Counted from the first letter of the stretch, positions 1 to 9,011 are shown. The stretch: DNA of 64,000 nt from Paenibacillus sp. J23TS9 (GCF_018403225.1 NZ_BOSG01000005.1:310001-374000), one strand, 5' to 3'. Translations and numbers: made by a program. The notes: generated by a model from the sequence alone, not told the origin.

Positions 1-9
1 CCGTAAAGT

Positions 10-57
10 TATAATTCGATAAAACTATATAGTTTAGTTGCAAAACCGTATAGTTTT
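10..57 (+). promoter_or_regulatory. Promoter -10 and paired TetR operators
   Basis: A perfect -10 hexamer TATAAT lies at 10-15; its -35 would fall outside the window. Just downstream, at the expected transcription start, AAACTATATAGTTT (22-35) is a perfect 14-bp palindrome. AAAACCGTATAGTTTT (42-57) is an imperfect copy with its centre 21 bp away, two helical turns, on the same DNA face. A further half-site, CCGTAAAGTT, starts at base 1. The layout fits an autorepressing TetR regulator that also controls the efflux gene downstream; binding is inferred. Confidence 0.7.
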
Positions 58-96
58 CAGGGGTGTTGAAATTCCAAGAGGAAGTGAATAAGCGCC

Positions 97-993
97 ATGT
101 CCAATGACCGTAAACAGGAAATTATGGATGCAGCCATCCATGTTTTCTCCCGCAAGGGCTTTAACGGTTCCACCATGCAGGATATCGCCGAGGGTTGCGG
201 TATGTCCAAAGCAACGCTGTACCAGCACTATAAATCCAAGGATCAGCTGCTGCTGTCTATTTTCCATATGATTAATGACAGGCTTTATGTCAAACTGCAG
301 GCCATGATGAAACAAGGGGATGTAAATTCGGCAGACAGTCTGAGGCATCAGATTGAGCTTCAGCTTCAGGACTCTCTGGCTCACCGCGATTTGATCCGGA
401 TGCTGATCACGGAAAACCCGAATTCATACACAGAGGAAGTTCTCAAGGCATCGGGTGCCTTACGTGGCAGAATGATCCGCCATTTCGAGCAGATGTTCAA
501 AACGGTCTATGGCCCACGCATTGAACCCTTTGCAGTGGATTTGGTATTCTCCATGTTTTCACTGCTGGAGCAGTACAGTGTACTGATGGTCCTGGAAAAT
601 GTGGCGATCGGCGTGAGCGAGCTGTCCCTTTATATTTTAAAGCTGCTGGATTATATGGCGAATGGGCTGATGAAGGAAGATGGCGTAAAACCGATTCTCG
701 GCGAGCATAACTATCCCGAATATCTGAGATCCGAAATGCCGGAGCCTGAGACGGACAGTGTGGAAGGACTCATATGCCGGATGTACCGCAGCGCGGATTT
801 GCTGGGGAAATCCGGAAAAGAGGAGCAGGATGTCCGTGACTCGATTCTGATGCTGGATAATGAGCTGAAAAGCCAATCACCACGAAGAATTATTGTACAG
901 GGGATGCTCCATAATTTGCTTTTGATCCAGGAACTGTCGGAGCTTGCCGGCCGATTGGCCGCACTTCCGAAGATCAAGAGCTATCTAGCTTAG
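97..993 (+). CDS. TetR/AcrR family transcriptional regulator
   Basis: A 298-residue TetR-family repressor. The N-terminal helix-turn-helix spans about residues 10-55 (MQDIAEGCGMSKATLYQHYKSK is the recognition region), and a long variable ligand-binding domain follows. It is longer than the usual 190-220 residues. The ATG at 97 has AGAGGAAG about 10 bases upstream. The gene is the first of a two-gene unit with the MFS transporter 20 bp downstream, and two palindromic operators lie just upstream. The natural inference is a drug- or metabolite-sensing repressor of its own operon and of the pump. The ligand is unknown. Confidence 0.9.
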   Translation: MSNDRKQEIMDAAIHVFSRKGFNGSTMQDIAEGCGMSKATLYQHYKSKDQLLLSIFHMINDRLYVKLQAMMKQGDVNSADSLRHQIELQLQDSLAHRDLIRMLITENPNSYTEEVLKASGALRGRMIRHFEQMFKTVYGPRIEPFAVDLVFSMFSLLEQYSVLMVLENVAIGVSELSLYILKLLDYMANGLMKEDGVKPILGEHNYPEYLRSEMPEPETDSVEGLICRMYRSADLLGKSGKEEQDVRDSILMLDNELKSQSPRRIIVQGMLHNLLLIQELSELAGRLAALPKIKSYLA

Positions 994-1013
994 AAAAGGA
1001 GAACTATCGATTC

Positions 1014-2234
1014 ATGTCATCAAGTACAAAACCAAACAAATCTCTTATTGTATTAATGGTCAATATGTTTATAGCCATGCTGGGCATCGGACTCGTCATT
1101 CCGATTCTGCCCAAGCTGCTTGAAGATTTTAACGCAGGAGGCACAGCGGCAGGTTATCTGATTGCAGCCTCTGGCCTGACACAGTTTCTGTTTTCTCCGC
1201 TTGCAGGTGAATGGTCGGATAAGTACGGCCGCAAACGGATGATTGTTCTAGGGCTCTTGCTGTTCACGCTCTCTCAATTTTTATTTGCCATCGCAAATGT
1301 GATGTGGATGCTGTACATATCCCGCTTCCTTGGGGGCATCGGCGCAGCCATGATGGTTCCGGCGATGATGGCCTATGTAGCTGACAGCACAACGGAAGAT
1401 ACACGCGGTAAAGGTCTCGGCATGCTGGGGGCCGCGATGTCGCTTGGATTTGTTATCGGGCCGGGCATTGGCGGATTCCTTGCGGATTTTGGACTTCGTG
1501 CACCATTTTACATTTCAGCTCTGATTGCGGCGATTGCCACCGTCCTGTCCTTTTTTATGCTGAAAGAAACCTTGTCTGAAGAGCGCCTGCAGGCGGCAAG
1601 ACAATCACAGCAAAAGCGGGAAAGCATCGTCAAGCAGCTGATCACTTCCGTTAAAGCACCTTATTTTATCTATCTGATTCTCGTGTTTACCCTGACCTTT
1701 GGCCTTGTCAATTTTGAAGCGGTGTTCAGCCTGTACGTCGACAACAAGTATGCTTACACCACCAAGGAAATTTCTATCATGATTACGGTTGGAGCGCTTG
1801 TGGGCGTTGTCATTCAAGGAGCGTTTATCAATAAGCTGCTTCATCGTTTTGGTGAGAACAAGCTGATTAATGTTTCCTTCCTGATCTCGGCTATTGCTAT
1901 GGTGTTGATGCTGCTCTCGGGCAATTTCTGGTACAATTTGCTGCTGATCCTGATATTCTTCACCTTCACTTCCATTATGAGACCGGCGATCAATACGGTT
2001 TTATCCAAAATGGCTGGAAATGAGGAGCAGGGCTTTGTCATGGGGATGAACAATGCCTATATGAGTCTTGGTAATATTTTTGGCCCTGCGCTCGCAGGTA
2101 TTCTATTCGATGTTCATGTGAATTTGCCTTATTCCTTCGGGGCTATCATTCTGGTACTGAGCCTGATTTTATCCGTTTCATGGGGAAAAAGGATGACCGG
2201 CCGCAGTAAGCAAAAGCTTGAGGCTGCCAGCTAG
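1014..2234 (+). CDS. MFS drug/H+ antiporter (DHA1-like)
   Basis: A 406-residue major facilitator superfamily transporter with about 12 hydrophobic segments. The motif-A loop GEWSDKYGRKR after TM2 and the TM5 motif GFVIGPGIGGFLADFG mark the DHA1 multidrug antiporter group (TetA(L), NorA and YfmO relatives). It should export small hydrophobic compounds across the cytoplasmic membrane using proton motive force. AAAAGGAGAA precedes the ATG at 1014, only 20 bp after the TetR stop codon, so the two are cotranscribed. The substrate cannot be told from sequence. A strong hairpin terminator follows. Confidence 0.9.
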   Translation: MSSSTKPNKSLIVLMVNMFIAMLGIGLVIPILPKLLEDFNAGGTAAGYLIAASGLTQFLFSPLAGEWSDKYGRKRMIVLGLLLFTLSQFLFAIANVMWMLYISRFLGGIGAAMMVPAMMAYVADSTTEDTRGKGLGMLGAAMSLGFVIGPGIGGFLADFGLRAPFYISALIAAIATVLSFFMLKETLSEERLQAARQSQQKRESIVKQLITSVKAPYFIYLILVFTLTFGLVNFEAVFSLYVDNKYAYTTKEISIMITVGALVGVVIQGAFINKLLHRFGENKLINVSFLISAIAMVLMLLSGNFWYNLLLILIFFTFTSIMRPAINTVLSKMAGNEEQGFVMGMNNAYMSLGNIFGPALAGILFDVHVNLPYSFGAIILVLSLILSVSWGKRMTGRSKQKLEAAS

Positions 2235-2282
2235 TCAAGGGTAAGTTTACAAATGGAAATACTGTCATGATGTATCCATGAC

Positions 2283-2315
2283 AAAAACGCCCGGATTCGT
2301 TTTCCGGGCGTTTTT
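2283..2315. terminator. Bidirectional intrinsic terminator
   Basis: A 13-bp stem (AAAAACGCCCGGA with TCCGGGCGTTTTT) around a 7-base loop, with A and T tracts on the two sides. It sits between the converging MFS gene and the lipoprotein gene and can serve both. Confidence 0.9.
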
Positions 2316-2319
2316 GATT

Positions 2320-2862
2320 TCATTTCCCAATGCGCTTAGATTCAATTGAACTAAAAATGGTGGAGTATGTGGTTTTGACATTCGTTTCGTTTTCCACATC
2401 GTTGTACAGGCCGAATCCCCACAGATTCGGTTCATCTGCGCCAGGAGCTTGATAGACGGCGGATGCGAACATAAGGTTAAAAGCATCTGGGACGTCATCA
2501 TAGGATAACTGCTCAACTGTATATGCGGCGAGCAGTTTATCCAGCTTGATAAAGATGAAGGGGATAGCGGCCGTTTTGTAAACTTTTGTGTATTGTGGTT
2601 CAGAGGCTTTGCGGAAATAATCCTTGGTAATGAAGACGGCATCAAATTGCGATGAAAGCTTTGTCGGATTCTTTTCCAGCTCCTCCAGTGTGAGTGGCTT
2701 GAAAGTAATGTTTGATTCCCTTACGACGGGCTCATCGCCGATCACGCCTATGGTTAAGGGCCGTCCTTTATACAGGGGTCCATTCATTGTATTGCGGTTC
2801 TGGCAGCCGGTGACGACCAGAAGAAACAGAAGCAAAAGTATGCACATGCTCTTTTTTTTGAT
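2320..2862 (-). CDS. Putative lipoprotein of unknown function
   Basis: About 180 residues, secreted and lipid-anchored: a basic n-region (KKKS), a Leu/Val-rich core and the lipobox VTGC followed by QNRN. No known family was recognised in the mature part. The start is unusual. A good Shine-Dalgarno, GGAGGG, lies 6 bases before an ATC codon that begins exactly at the basic n-region. The next ATG (2847) would remove all basic residues from the signal peptide, and the upstream ATG (2913) has no ribosome binding site. I therefore chose the ATC, tentatively. The gene is monocistronic and converges on the efflux operon. Confidence 0.65.
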   Translation of the reverse strand: MKKKSMCILLLLFLLVVTGCQNRNTMNGPLYKGRPLTIGVIGDEPVVRESNITFKPLTLEELEKNPTKLSSQFDAVFITKDYFRKASEPQYTKVYKTAAIPFIFIKLDKLLAAYTVEQLSYDDVPDAFNLMFASAVYQAPGADEPNLWGFGLYNDVENETNVKTTYSTIFSSIESKRIGK

Positions 2863-3020
2863 AAAGATCCCTCCGCAGGCTTGATTTCTAACATATAGAA
2901 CGCTTTGCAGCATCCATTTGTTACACGGTTCCGGTGACCATTGTCCGCGACTCCGCTTGGCAAGGGACCGATCTTGCTTTAATCTGGAAGCAACAGATCC
3001 GTAAAATGGGAGGGATCGAG

Positions 3021-3554
3021 ATGATCATGGAAACAGATCGACTTATCATTCGTGAATATCAGCAGGATGACTATGCCGGCGTGCATCGATATGCTTCGAA
3101 TCCACTCGTAACGACTTATACGCTGTGGGGGCCCAATTCGCCAGAGGAGACACAGGGACATATCGAAGCGATGCTGGCAATGCAGCAACAAGAGCCGCGC
3201 ACAGGATATGAGTTTGCGGTTACATTGAAACACAGCGGGGAGATGATCGGCGGCGTCGGCCTGCATAAGAACGGCTTTAACGGAGAAGTAGGCTACTGCT
3301 TCCACCCCGATTATTGGGGCCGGGGATATGCTTTCGAAAGCGCAGAAGCCATGCTCGAGCTCGGCTTCGGGCAGCTGGGGCTGCACCGGATTTATGCGAC
3401 CTGTCGTCCGGAAAATACAGGCTCGGAGCGTGTGATGCAGAAGCTCGGCATGCAGAAAGAGGGCCATCTGCGCGAGCATCTCCTTTCCAATAAAGGTGGA
3501 TTTGTTGATTCATACCTCTATTCCATTTTGATTCAGGATTATGAAACGAAATGA
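3021..3554 (+). CDS. GNAT family N-acetyltransferase (RimJ/RimL type)
   Basis: A 177-residue acetyltransferase using acetyl-CoA. The family hallmarks are METDRLIIREYQ at the N terminus, GEVGYCFHPDYWGRGYAFE (the acetyl-CoA binding loop with the R/QxxGxG/A-like turn) in the middle, and the C-terminal NTGSERVMQKLGM(Q)KEG. This pattern is typical of Acetyltransf_3 proteins related to ribosomal-protein N-acetyltransferases. The real substrate may be an amino acid, peptide or drug. The ATG at 3021 was chosen over upstream in-frame codons because GGGAGGG sits 6 bases before it. Confidence 0.88.
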   Translation: MIMETDRLIIREYQQDDYAGVHRYASNPLVTTYTLWGPNSPEETQGHIEAMLAMQQQEPRTGYEFAVTLKHSGEMIGGVGLHKNGFNGEVGYCFHPDYWGRGYAFESAEAMLELGFGQLGLHRIYATCRPENTGSERVMQKLGMQKEGHLREHLLSNKGGFVDSYLYSILIQDYETK

Positions 3555-3643
3555 AGTTCTTTTAAACATCGATGGGCAGAATATGGTTCATGCTGTTGCA
3601 TTTTACTGTAATTATAAAATGACACCATATTCGGAGGGACATC

Positions 3644-4402
3644 ATGATCAAAGACTGGTATGAAAAAAGCTTTGGAGAAGATTATTTGCTTGTATATAAA
3701 CACAGAGATGCGGCGGGGGCTATGCGGGAGGTCAAAAAAATGATTTCTTGGCTGGATCTGCCGCAGGACGCCCGGGTGCTTGATTTATGCTGCGGCACCG
3801 GCCGTCATTCGCTGGCACTGGCAGATGCGGGCTACCGCGTGAGTGGTGTGGACCTGTCAGGAGTGCTGCTGCGGGAGGCAAGGAAGCTGGACACGGAGCA
3901 GCGTGTGGAATGGCATCAAGCCGATATGCGGGAGCTTCCGCTGGATGGGGATTTTGATGCCGTGCTGAATTTGTTTACGTCCTTCGGTTATTTCCGTGAG
4001 GATGAGGAGCAGATGAAAGTACTGCGGGAAATTTACAGAATGCTAAAGCCCGGTGGCTGTTTCATCATCGATTTTATGAACTCGCCCCATGTTCGGTCCC
4101 ATCTGGTGCCGGAATCCGAACGCGAAACGGATGGCCAGCGGATTACAGAAAAACGGAAGATCGAGGATAACTTTGTGAAAAAGGATATCACGATCATTCC
4201 GCAGGATGGTGATGGCGAAGAACGCCACTACCATGAACGGGTAAAGCTATATACGTTGGAGCAAATGAAACAGATGCTTGCAGCGTCAGGGCTCGTCATT
4301 GATGAGGTTCATGGAGGATACGACGAGGATGAAAGCTACCGGGAGGAATCTTCAGAACGGATGATTTTCGTGGGCCATCGCCCCCATCCGCAAGAGATGT
4401 GA
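3644..4402 (+). CDS. Class I SAM-dependent methyltransferase
   Basis: A 252-residue Rossmann-fold methyltransferase. Motif I is VLDLCCGTGRHSLALAD (about residues 46-62), followed by the acidic motif II VSGVDLS and the post-motif MLKPGGCFIIDF. The enzyme uses S-adenosylmethionine; the methyl acceptor is not predictable. CGGAGGG lies just before the ATG. The gene ends 16 bp before the GTG start of the MBL-fold hydrolase, so the two are probably cotranscribed. Confidence 0.88.
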   Translation: MIKDWYEKSFGEDYLLVYKHRDAAGAMREVKKMISWLDLPQDARVLDLCCGTGRHSLALADAGYRVSGVDLSGVLLREARKLDTEQRVEWHQADMRELPLDGDFDAVLNLFTSFGYFREDEEQMKVLREIYRMLKPGGCFIIDFMNSPHVRSHLVPESERETDGQRITEKRKIEDNFVKKDITIIPQDGDGEERHYHERVKLYTLEQMKQMLAASGLVIDEVHGGYDEDESYREESSERMIFVGHRPHPQEM

Positions 4403-4418
4403 AAAGAGGTTTAGTGAC

Positions 4419-5402
4419 GTGAACATGCCGGAAATAACAGATCATTACAATGGTATCATTCAAGTGAAAATATCCATGTCCTTCCCGCTTCGCTGGGTGA
4501 ACAGCTATGTTCTGCGCGGACCGGAAGGATTGACCATTATCGATCCAGGGCCCCATACGCCGGAGAATGAGGAGGAGTGGAACCAGGCTTTTCGGGAGCT
4601 TGGTATCGCCCTTAGTGATATAGAGGCTGTTGTCCTGACTCACCACCATCCGGATCATTTGGGCTGTTCAGGCTGGATTCAGCAGCAGACAGGCTGCAAG
4701 GTATGGATGTCGGAGCGATCTTTTCAGGAAACACAACGGATGTGGGGACCACAATCCACGATGAATTCGGATTTACCTGATTTGTTCCGCAGACAGGGAA
4801 TGCCCGCGGATTGGACGGATCAGCTAGAAGTACATATGAACAGCTTTATGCCGCAGATCACACCGCTTCCGGAAGTATCTTTTATTCCGTCCGAACAGCT
4901 GTTCACAATGGGCGGAAGGGACTGGTTGCCGGTTCAAACTGCTGGGCATGCGCCGGGGCATCTATCCTTTTACCATGAAGAGAGCGGCGAGATTCTGTGC
5001 GGTGACGCCGTCCTTCCGCAGATTTCGCCGAACGTTAGCCTGATGCCGGGCAGTGATCCGGAGCCGCTGCAATCCTTTTTGATGGGACTGCTTAAGCTGA
5101 AGAACCTGGAGGTCAGCACCGCATATCCGGGGCACCGGAACCCTTTCCGGCATTTTGAGGAGCGGCTTGAGGCGCTGCTGCTCCATCATGAAGAGCGGCT
5201 GGTGAAGATGGAGCAGCTGCTCGCTTCCGCTCCGGCATCAGGCTTTGAGCTATGCGTCTCGCTCTTCAGCAGCAAGCTGGGTATCCACCAGATGCGGTTT
5301 GCCATGTGCGAGACCCTCGCCCATACAAGAGAGCTGGAGCGAAGAGGACGAATCGCTGCATTTCTCAATGAGGACGGCATGATTCAATACAAGATGATGT
5401 GA
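4419..5402 (+). CDS. MBL-fold metallohydrolase
   Basis: A 327-residue metallo-beta-lactamase-fold hydrolase. The zinc motif HHHPDH lies at residues 75-80, AGHAPGH supplies the next histidine, then GDAVLPQ the bridging Asp and YPGHRNP the last histidine. A C-terminal helical extension follows, as in the family that includes hydroxyacylglutathione hydrolase-like and RNase-like MBL proteins. GTG at 4419 is the start, with AAGAGGT about 8 bases upstream. It probably shares a transcript with the methyltransferase. The substrate is unknown. Confidence 0.88.
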   Translation: MNMPEITDHYNGIIQVKISMSFPLRWVNSYVLRGPEGLTIIDPGPHTPENEEEWNQAFRELGIALSDIEAVVLTHHHPDHLGCSGWIQQQTGCKVWMSERSFQETQRMWGPQSTMNSDLPDLFRRQGMPADWTDQLEVHMNSFMPQITPLPEVSFIPSEQLFTMGGRDWLPVQTAGHAPGHLSFYHEESGEILCGDAVLPQISPNVSLMPGSDPEPLQSFLMGLLKLKNLEVSTAYPGHRNPFRHFEERLEALLLHHEERLVKMEQLLASAPASGFELCVSLFSSKLGIHQMRFAMCETLAHTRELERRGRIAAFLNEDGMIQYKMM

Positions 5403-5420
5403 GCGAATATGTACGCTATA

Positions 5421-5453
5421 AAAAGGGACAGCTCTTATTGAGCCGTCCCTTTT
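5421..5453. terminator. Bidirectional intrinsic terminator
   Basis: AAAAGGGAC pairs with GTCCCTTTT, extended inside by GCTC/GAGC around a small loop, with T or A tracts on each side. It lies between the convergent MBL gene and the PgpA-like gene. Confidence 0.85.
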
Positions 5454-5464
5454 AGCATTTCATT

Positions 5465-6031
5465 TTAATCTTCCGGTATTACAAGCTCATTGCCTTCAAC
5501 CTGCTGCTCACGTTCGGCTTGTTTCCGGTGTGCAATCCGGCTGCTTGCCGCGGCCGCAATCGCGCCAACGATGTCGTCCAGGAAGGTGTGTGTTTCACCT
5601 GTGCTTTTATCATTCAAACGCTCAAGAATACCCGGCTTTAGCTTGTCTACATATCCATAGTTAGTAAATCCGATGCTGCCATACACATTGACGATCGAAA
5701 AGGCCAGAATCTCATCAACGCCATATAAGCCTTCATCATTTTCGAGCATTTCCTGCAGAGGTGAAAAAAGCTTTCCTTCCTCCGCAAGCACATCGAGCTG
5801 GATGCCGGTTAGCACCGCATTTTGCACCTCGCGTTTGCTTAGTACCTTATCCACGTTGTCCAAGCATTCTTCCATCGTCAGATCGGGATAATATTTCTTC
5901 TGAAGGAGCATGACGAGCTCCGCAATTTCCTCGAGTTTTACGCCTCTTTTATGCAGCCATTCCCGGGTCGCGCTGGCTACCTTTTGACTGTTCAAACTAT
6001 ACGGAATCTTTTCATGGTTCGGATCACTCAT
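5465..6031 (-). CDS. PgpA/YutG-like phosphatidylglycerophosphatase A family protein
   Basis: A 188-residue protein of the phosphatidylglycerophosphatase A family, close in pattern to Bacillus YutG. Conserved blocks are HKRGVKLEEIAELVMLLQ, KREVQNAVLTGIQLD, DEGLYGVDEILAFSIVNVYG and GFTNYGYVDKLKPGI. The family removes phosphate from phosphatidylglycerophosphate to give phosphatidylglycerol, or acts on related lipids. The Bacillus-type members are soluble-looking and their exact reaction is less certain. The ATG at 6031 has GGGGGG-type Shine-Dalgarno bases upstream on the minus strand. The gene is monocistronic and divergent from gerM. Confidence 0.85.
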   Translation of the reverse strand: MSDPNHEKIPYSLNSQKVASATREWLHKRGVKLEEIAELVMLLQKKYYPDLTMEECLDNVDKVLSKREVQNAVLTGIQLDVLAEEGKLFSPLQEMLENDEGLYGVDEILAFSIVNVYGSIGFTNYGYVDKLKPGILERLNDKSTGETHTFLDDIVGAIAAAASSRIAHRKQAEREQQVEGNELVIPED

Positions 6032-6264
6032 CTTATCCCCCCCTTTATCGTTATGGTAGTAAGATTGTACGTTTCTCCCCTACAGTTTGTCCAGTTTTAC
6101 CCAAACTTTCTTCCATAGCAAGAAAAAAATCCGCCAAGAGAAGCATGTCTCCTGTGAAAGTACACCGCCGGAAGTTTTTTTATCGGACCAGCTGTTATTT
6201 TTTGATGAGAGGGCTCGTATACATGATAGTACAATCTGTACAAAATGATTAGGAGGAACAACAT

Positions 6265-7332
6265 ATGAAAAAAGGTAGTAAAATTCGCGGCATTTCCGCT
6301 GCCGGATTGCTGGCTGTTCCTGTATTGCTGTCCGGCTGCAGCTTGTTCGGCTCACAGTCTTCCATGGATATCGATAAGCCGCCGGCAGGAGTAGAGCAGC
6401 AAATGCTGAACATGACAGACGGAGGCTCAGCAACAACCAATAAGACCGAGCAAACTGGACCGAAGACGACCGTTTATCTGGCTAATGAAAAAGGATTGCT
6501 GGCTCCCGTTTCCTTGGGGATTCCCGAAGCAAAAGATACGGACAACATGAAGCAGGCGCTTCAGGCACTCGTGACGGGTGGAACTTATGCCAAGTATGTG
6601 CCGAAGGGGTTCTCCGGCGTGCTGCCAAAGGGAACCGAGATTAACAGTGTAACCGTGGATAAGGAGCAAAAACTGGCGGTTGTGGAATTCAACAATGCGG
6701 TGAACAAATATAACGCGCCGGATGAGCGCAAAATAGTGGAAGCTGTCACCTGGACATTAACGGGGTTCTCCGGTGTGCAGAAGGTACAGTTCATGGTCGA
6801 CGGCCAAGCATTGACGGAAATGCCGGTCAAGGGCACGCCGTTGAATCAGCCGCTTAGCCGCAGCTTTGGCATCAATCTGCAAAAGGCGGACGGCGCCAGC
6901 TTGACGAACTCGACACCGGTAACGGTCTATTTTTCAACCTTATCCGAGGATGGAGTATCTTACTACGTGCCTGTAACCCGGCTGGTAAAGCCAGGACAGA
7001 ATAAATTGACTGCAGCTGTGAACGAGCTTATCCATGGTCCGCAGCAGAATGATGGACTGGAGCAAGTCATGACTGACGGTACCACTTTAGACTCGGTAAA
7101 AACAGCCAAGGACGGAACCGTTACGGTTTCCTTGAAGGATGATATGTTCGAGAAGGATGAGAAGATTCCGAATGAACTCCTCCAATCCGTCGTCCTGACT
7201 ATAGCCGAAAATGCCGGCAATCCAAAGGTGAAAATTGATATGAATGAGGAGACCAAGGTGATTGGCCTTGACAACCAGGATTACAGCAAGCCGGTGTCAA
7301 GACCTGAGTATATTAATGAGATTCCACTGTAA
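6265..7332 (+). CDS. gerM: GerM-type lipoprotein with two GerM domains
   Basis: A 355-residue lipoprotein: basic start MKKGSK, hydrophobic core, lipobox LSGC at about residue 25, then two GerM repeats (about 70-185 and 215-335). Each has the TVYLANEKGLL / TVYFSTLSEDGVSYYVPVTR strand and the ALQALVTGG / AVNELIHGP helix. In Bacillus GerM is needed for sporulation and spore germination and localises to the engulfing membranes. The neighbours rph and rdgB match the Bacillus gerM-rph-ysnA order, which supports the assignment. AGGAGG precedes the ATG at 6265. Confidence 0.9.
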   Translation: MKKGSKIRGISAAGLLAVPVLLSGCSLFGSQSSMDIDKPPAGVEQQMLNMTDGGSATTNKTEQTGPKTTVYLANEKGLLAPVSLGIPEAKDTDNMKQALQALVTGGTYAKYVPKGFSGVLPKGTEINSVTVDKEQKLAVVEFNNAVNKYNAPDERKIVEAVTWTLTGFSGVQKVQFMVDGQALTEMPVKGTPLNQPLSRSFGINLQKADGASLTNSTPVTVYFSTLSEDGVSYYVPVTRLVKPGQNKLTAAVNELIHGPQQNDGLEQVMTDGTTLDSVKTAKDGTVTVSLKDDMFEKDEKIPNELLQSVVLTIAENAGNPKVKIDMNEETKVIGLDNQDYSKPVSRPEYINEIPL

Positions 7333-7388
7333 ACCGCCTTTCAAGGGTGCTTTTGTGCCGACACTTTGTTAAAATGAAAGTTGCTTAT

Positions 7389-7434
7389 ATATGGAATGAA
7401 CCAAAGATAAACCAATTTTCAGTTCATTCCATAT
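7389..7434 (+). promoter_or_regulatory. Inverted repeat in the gerM-rph gap
   Basis: ATATGGAATGAAC (7389-7401) and GTTCATTCCATAT (7422-7434) are perfect 13-bp inverted arms around a 20-base AT-rich loop. There is no T tract, so it is not a standard terminator. It ends about 30 bases before the rph start. It could be an RNA hairpin modulating rph expression or a protein-binding site. Confidence 0.55.
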
Positions 7435-7466
7435 CACAGGACGCGTAAATGTAGGAGGCAGAAAAG

Positions 7467-8225
7467 ATGAGATCAAACGGACGCAGCAGCGATCAGCTCA
7501 GACCGATGAATTTGACAGTAAATGTGAACAAGTATGCGGAAGGCTCCGTGTTCATAGAAATGGGAGATACAAAAGTATTATGTACGGCAACAGTAGATGA
7601 GAAGGTTCCCCCATTTTTGAAGGGACAGGGAAAAGGCTGGGTGACGGCGGAGTATTCCATGCTTCCGCGGGCGACGCAATCCCGTAATCAGCGGGAGAGC
7701 GCGCGCGGCAAGCTCAGCGGCCGGACGATGGAAATTCAGCGGTTGATCGGAAGAGCACTGCGCTCCGTTGTTGATCTTCGTGCTTTGGGAGAGCGTACGA
7801 TTACGCTGGATTGTGATGTCATCCAAGCCGATGGCGGTACGCGTACGACCTCGATTACCGGTTCCTTCGTCGCGCTTGCGATTGCTGTTAGCAAAATCGC
7901 ACAGCAGCACAAGCTGCCAGTATTCCCAATCACGGACTATCTGGCCTCGGTTAGTGTAGGTGTCGTGAATGGAGAGCCTTTGTTGGACCTGAATTATGAG
8001 GAAGATTCCAGCGCCAAGGTTGATATGAATCTGGTGATGACTGGCGGCGGAGCATTTGTCGAGCTGCAGGGAACCGGTGAAGAAAGTCCATTTACCCGTG
8101 AAGAGCTGAATCAGCTTCTGGAGCTCGGGGAGAAGGGGATTTTGCAGCTGATTGAGAAACAGAAGGAATTGCTTGGACCGATTGCTCTCATGATTGGCTC
8201 CGGCCAAACGGGGAAAGGGGTTTAG
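7467..8225 (+). CDS. rph: Ribonuclease PH
   Basis: A 252-residue RNase PH, a phosphorolytic 3'-to-5' exoribonuclease that trims tRNA 3' ends. It has the family start [12 protein letters not shown], the GDTKVLCTA strand, [23 protein letters not shown] with the RNA and phosphate-binding arginines, [19 protein letters not shown], and [18 protein letters not shown]. The length matches the family. AGGAGG lies before the ATG at 7467. It is followed after 2 bp by rdgB, so translation is coupled. Confidence 0.97.
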   Translation: MRSNGRSSDQLRPMNLTVNVNKYAEGSVFIEMGDTKVLCTATVDEKVPPFLKGQGKGWVTAEYSMLPRATQSRNQRESARGKLSGRTMEIQRLIGRALRSVVDLRALGERTITLDCDVIQADGGTRTTSITGSFVALAIAVSKIAQQHKLPVFPITDYLASVSVGVVNGEPLLDLNYEEDSSAKVDMNLVMTGGGAFVELQGTGEESPFTREELNQLLELGEKGILQLIEKQKELLGPIALMIGSGQTGKGV

Positions 8226-8227
8226 GC

Positions 8228-8863
8228 ATGATTCTGGATAGTGAACTCATCATTGTGGCCACCCGGAACCAGGGCAAGGTGAAGGAGTTTGAGCATGCGT
8301 TTGCCCAGCTTGGAAAACAGGTGAAAAGCATGTTCGATTATCCGGAGCTGCCGGATGTAGTGGAGGACGGAGTAACCTTCGCCGAAAATGCGCTGAAGAA
8401 AGCCAAGACGGTCGGAGATGCTCTGGGTCTGCCGGTTCTTGCGGATGATTCAGGGCTATGTGTAGATGAACTGGATGGCCGCCCGGGTGTATACTCGGCA
8501 CGTTTTGCCGGGGAGCATGCCACGGATCAGGAGAATAACGACAAGCTGCTTCGTATGCTGGAGGACAAGAAAATGGGAGAGGATACGGATCAGCCTCTTC
8601 TCAGTCCGGCGCGCTTCGTCTGTTCCCTGGTGCTGTATGATCCAGCGACTGGCGCTTCCGTGGAAGCCAGCGGTGCGGTGGACGGATTGATTACAGATGA
8701 GCCCGCCGGCTGCGGCGGCTTCGGATATGATCCGCTTTTCTACCTGCCGCAGTATGAAAAAACGATGGCAGAGCTGTCTGTGGAAGAAAAGCAGGCGATC
8801 AGCCACCGGGGTGCAGCCCTGCGGAGTTTGATCGGCATGCTGAAGCAGCAGCCGGAAATATAA
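8228..8863 (+). CDS. rdgB: RdgB/HAM1 non-canonical purine NTP pyrophosphatase
   Basis: A 211-residue XTP/dITP diphosphatase that removes deaminated purine nucleotides from the pool. Motifs are IIVATRNQGKVKEF at the N terminus (SxNxxK-type phosphate binding), VLADDSGLCVDELDGRPGVYSARFAG, and GFGYDPLFYLP near the C terminus with SHRGAAL. It corresponds to Bacillus YsnA. The start is 2 bp after the rph stop, and the pair is closed by the terminator at 8879-8929. Confidence 0.95.
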   Translation: MILDSELIIVATRNQGKVKEFEHAFAQLGKQVKSMFDYPELPDVVEDGVTFAENALKKAKTVGDALGLPVLADDSGLCVDELDGRPGVYSARFAGEHATDQENNDKLLRMLEDKKMGEDTDQPLLSPARFVCSLVLYDPATGASVEASGAVDGLITDEPAGCGGFGYDPLFYLPQYEKTMAELSVEEKQAISHRGAALRSLIGMLKQQPEI

Positions 8864-8878
8864 TTACAAGCATCATTC

Positions 8879-8929
8879 AAGACCACAATGGCTCCGGTTA
8901 CCGGGGCTGTTGTGGTCTTTATTTTTTTT
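8879..8929 (+). terminator. Intrinsic terminator of gerM-rph-rdgB
   Basis: AAGACCACAA pairs with TTGTGGTCTT around an inner CCGG-rich stem-loop, followed by the tract TATTTTTTTT. Confidence 0.9.
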
Positions 8930-9011
8930 GCTGCCAAGCCTCTGCTGTACCTTGTTTTTTGATATGATGGGGCATATTGGAGTTCAATTTTTTCAGAATG
9001 GAGTGAGAGGA

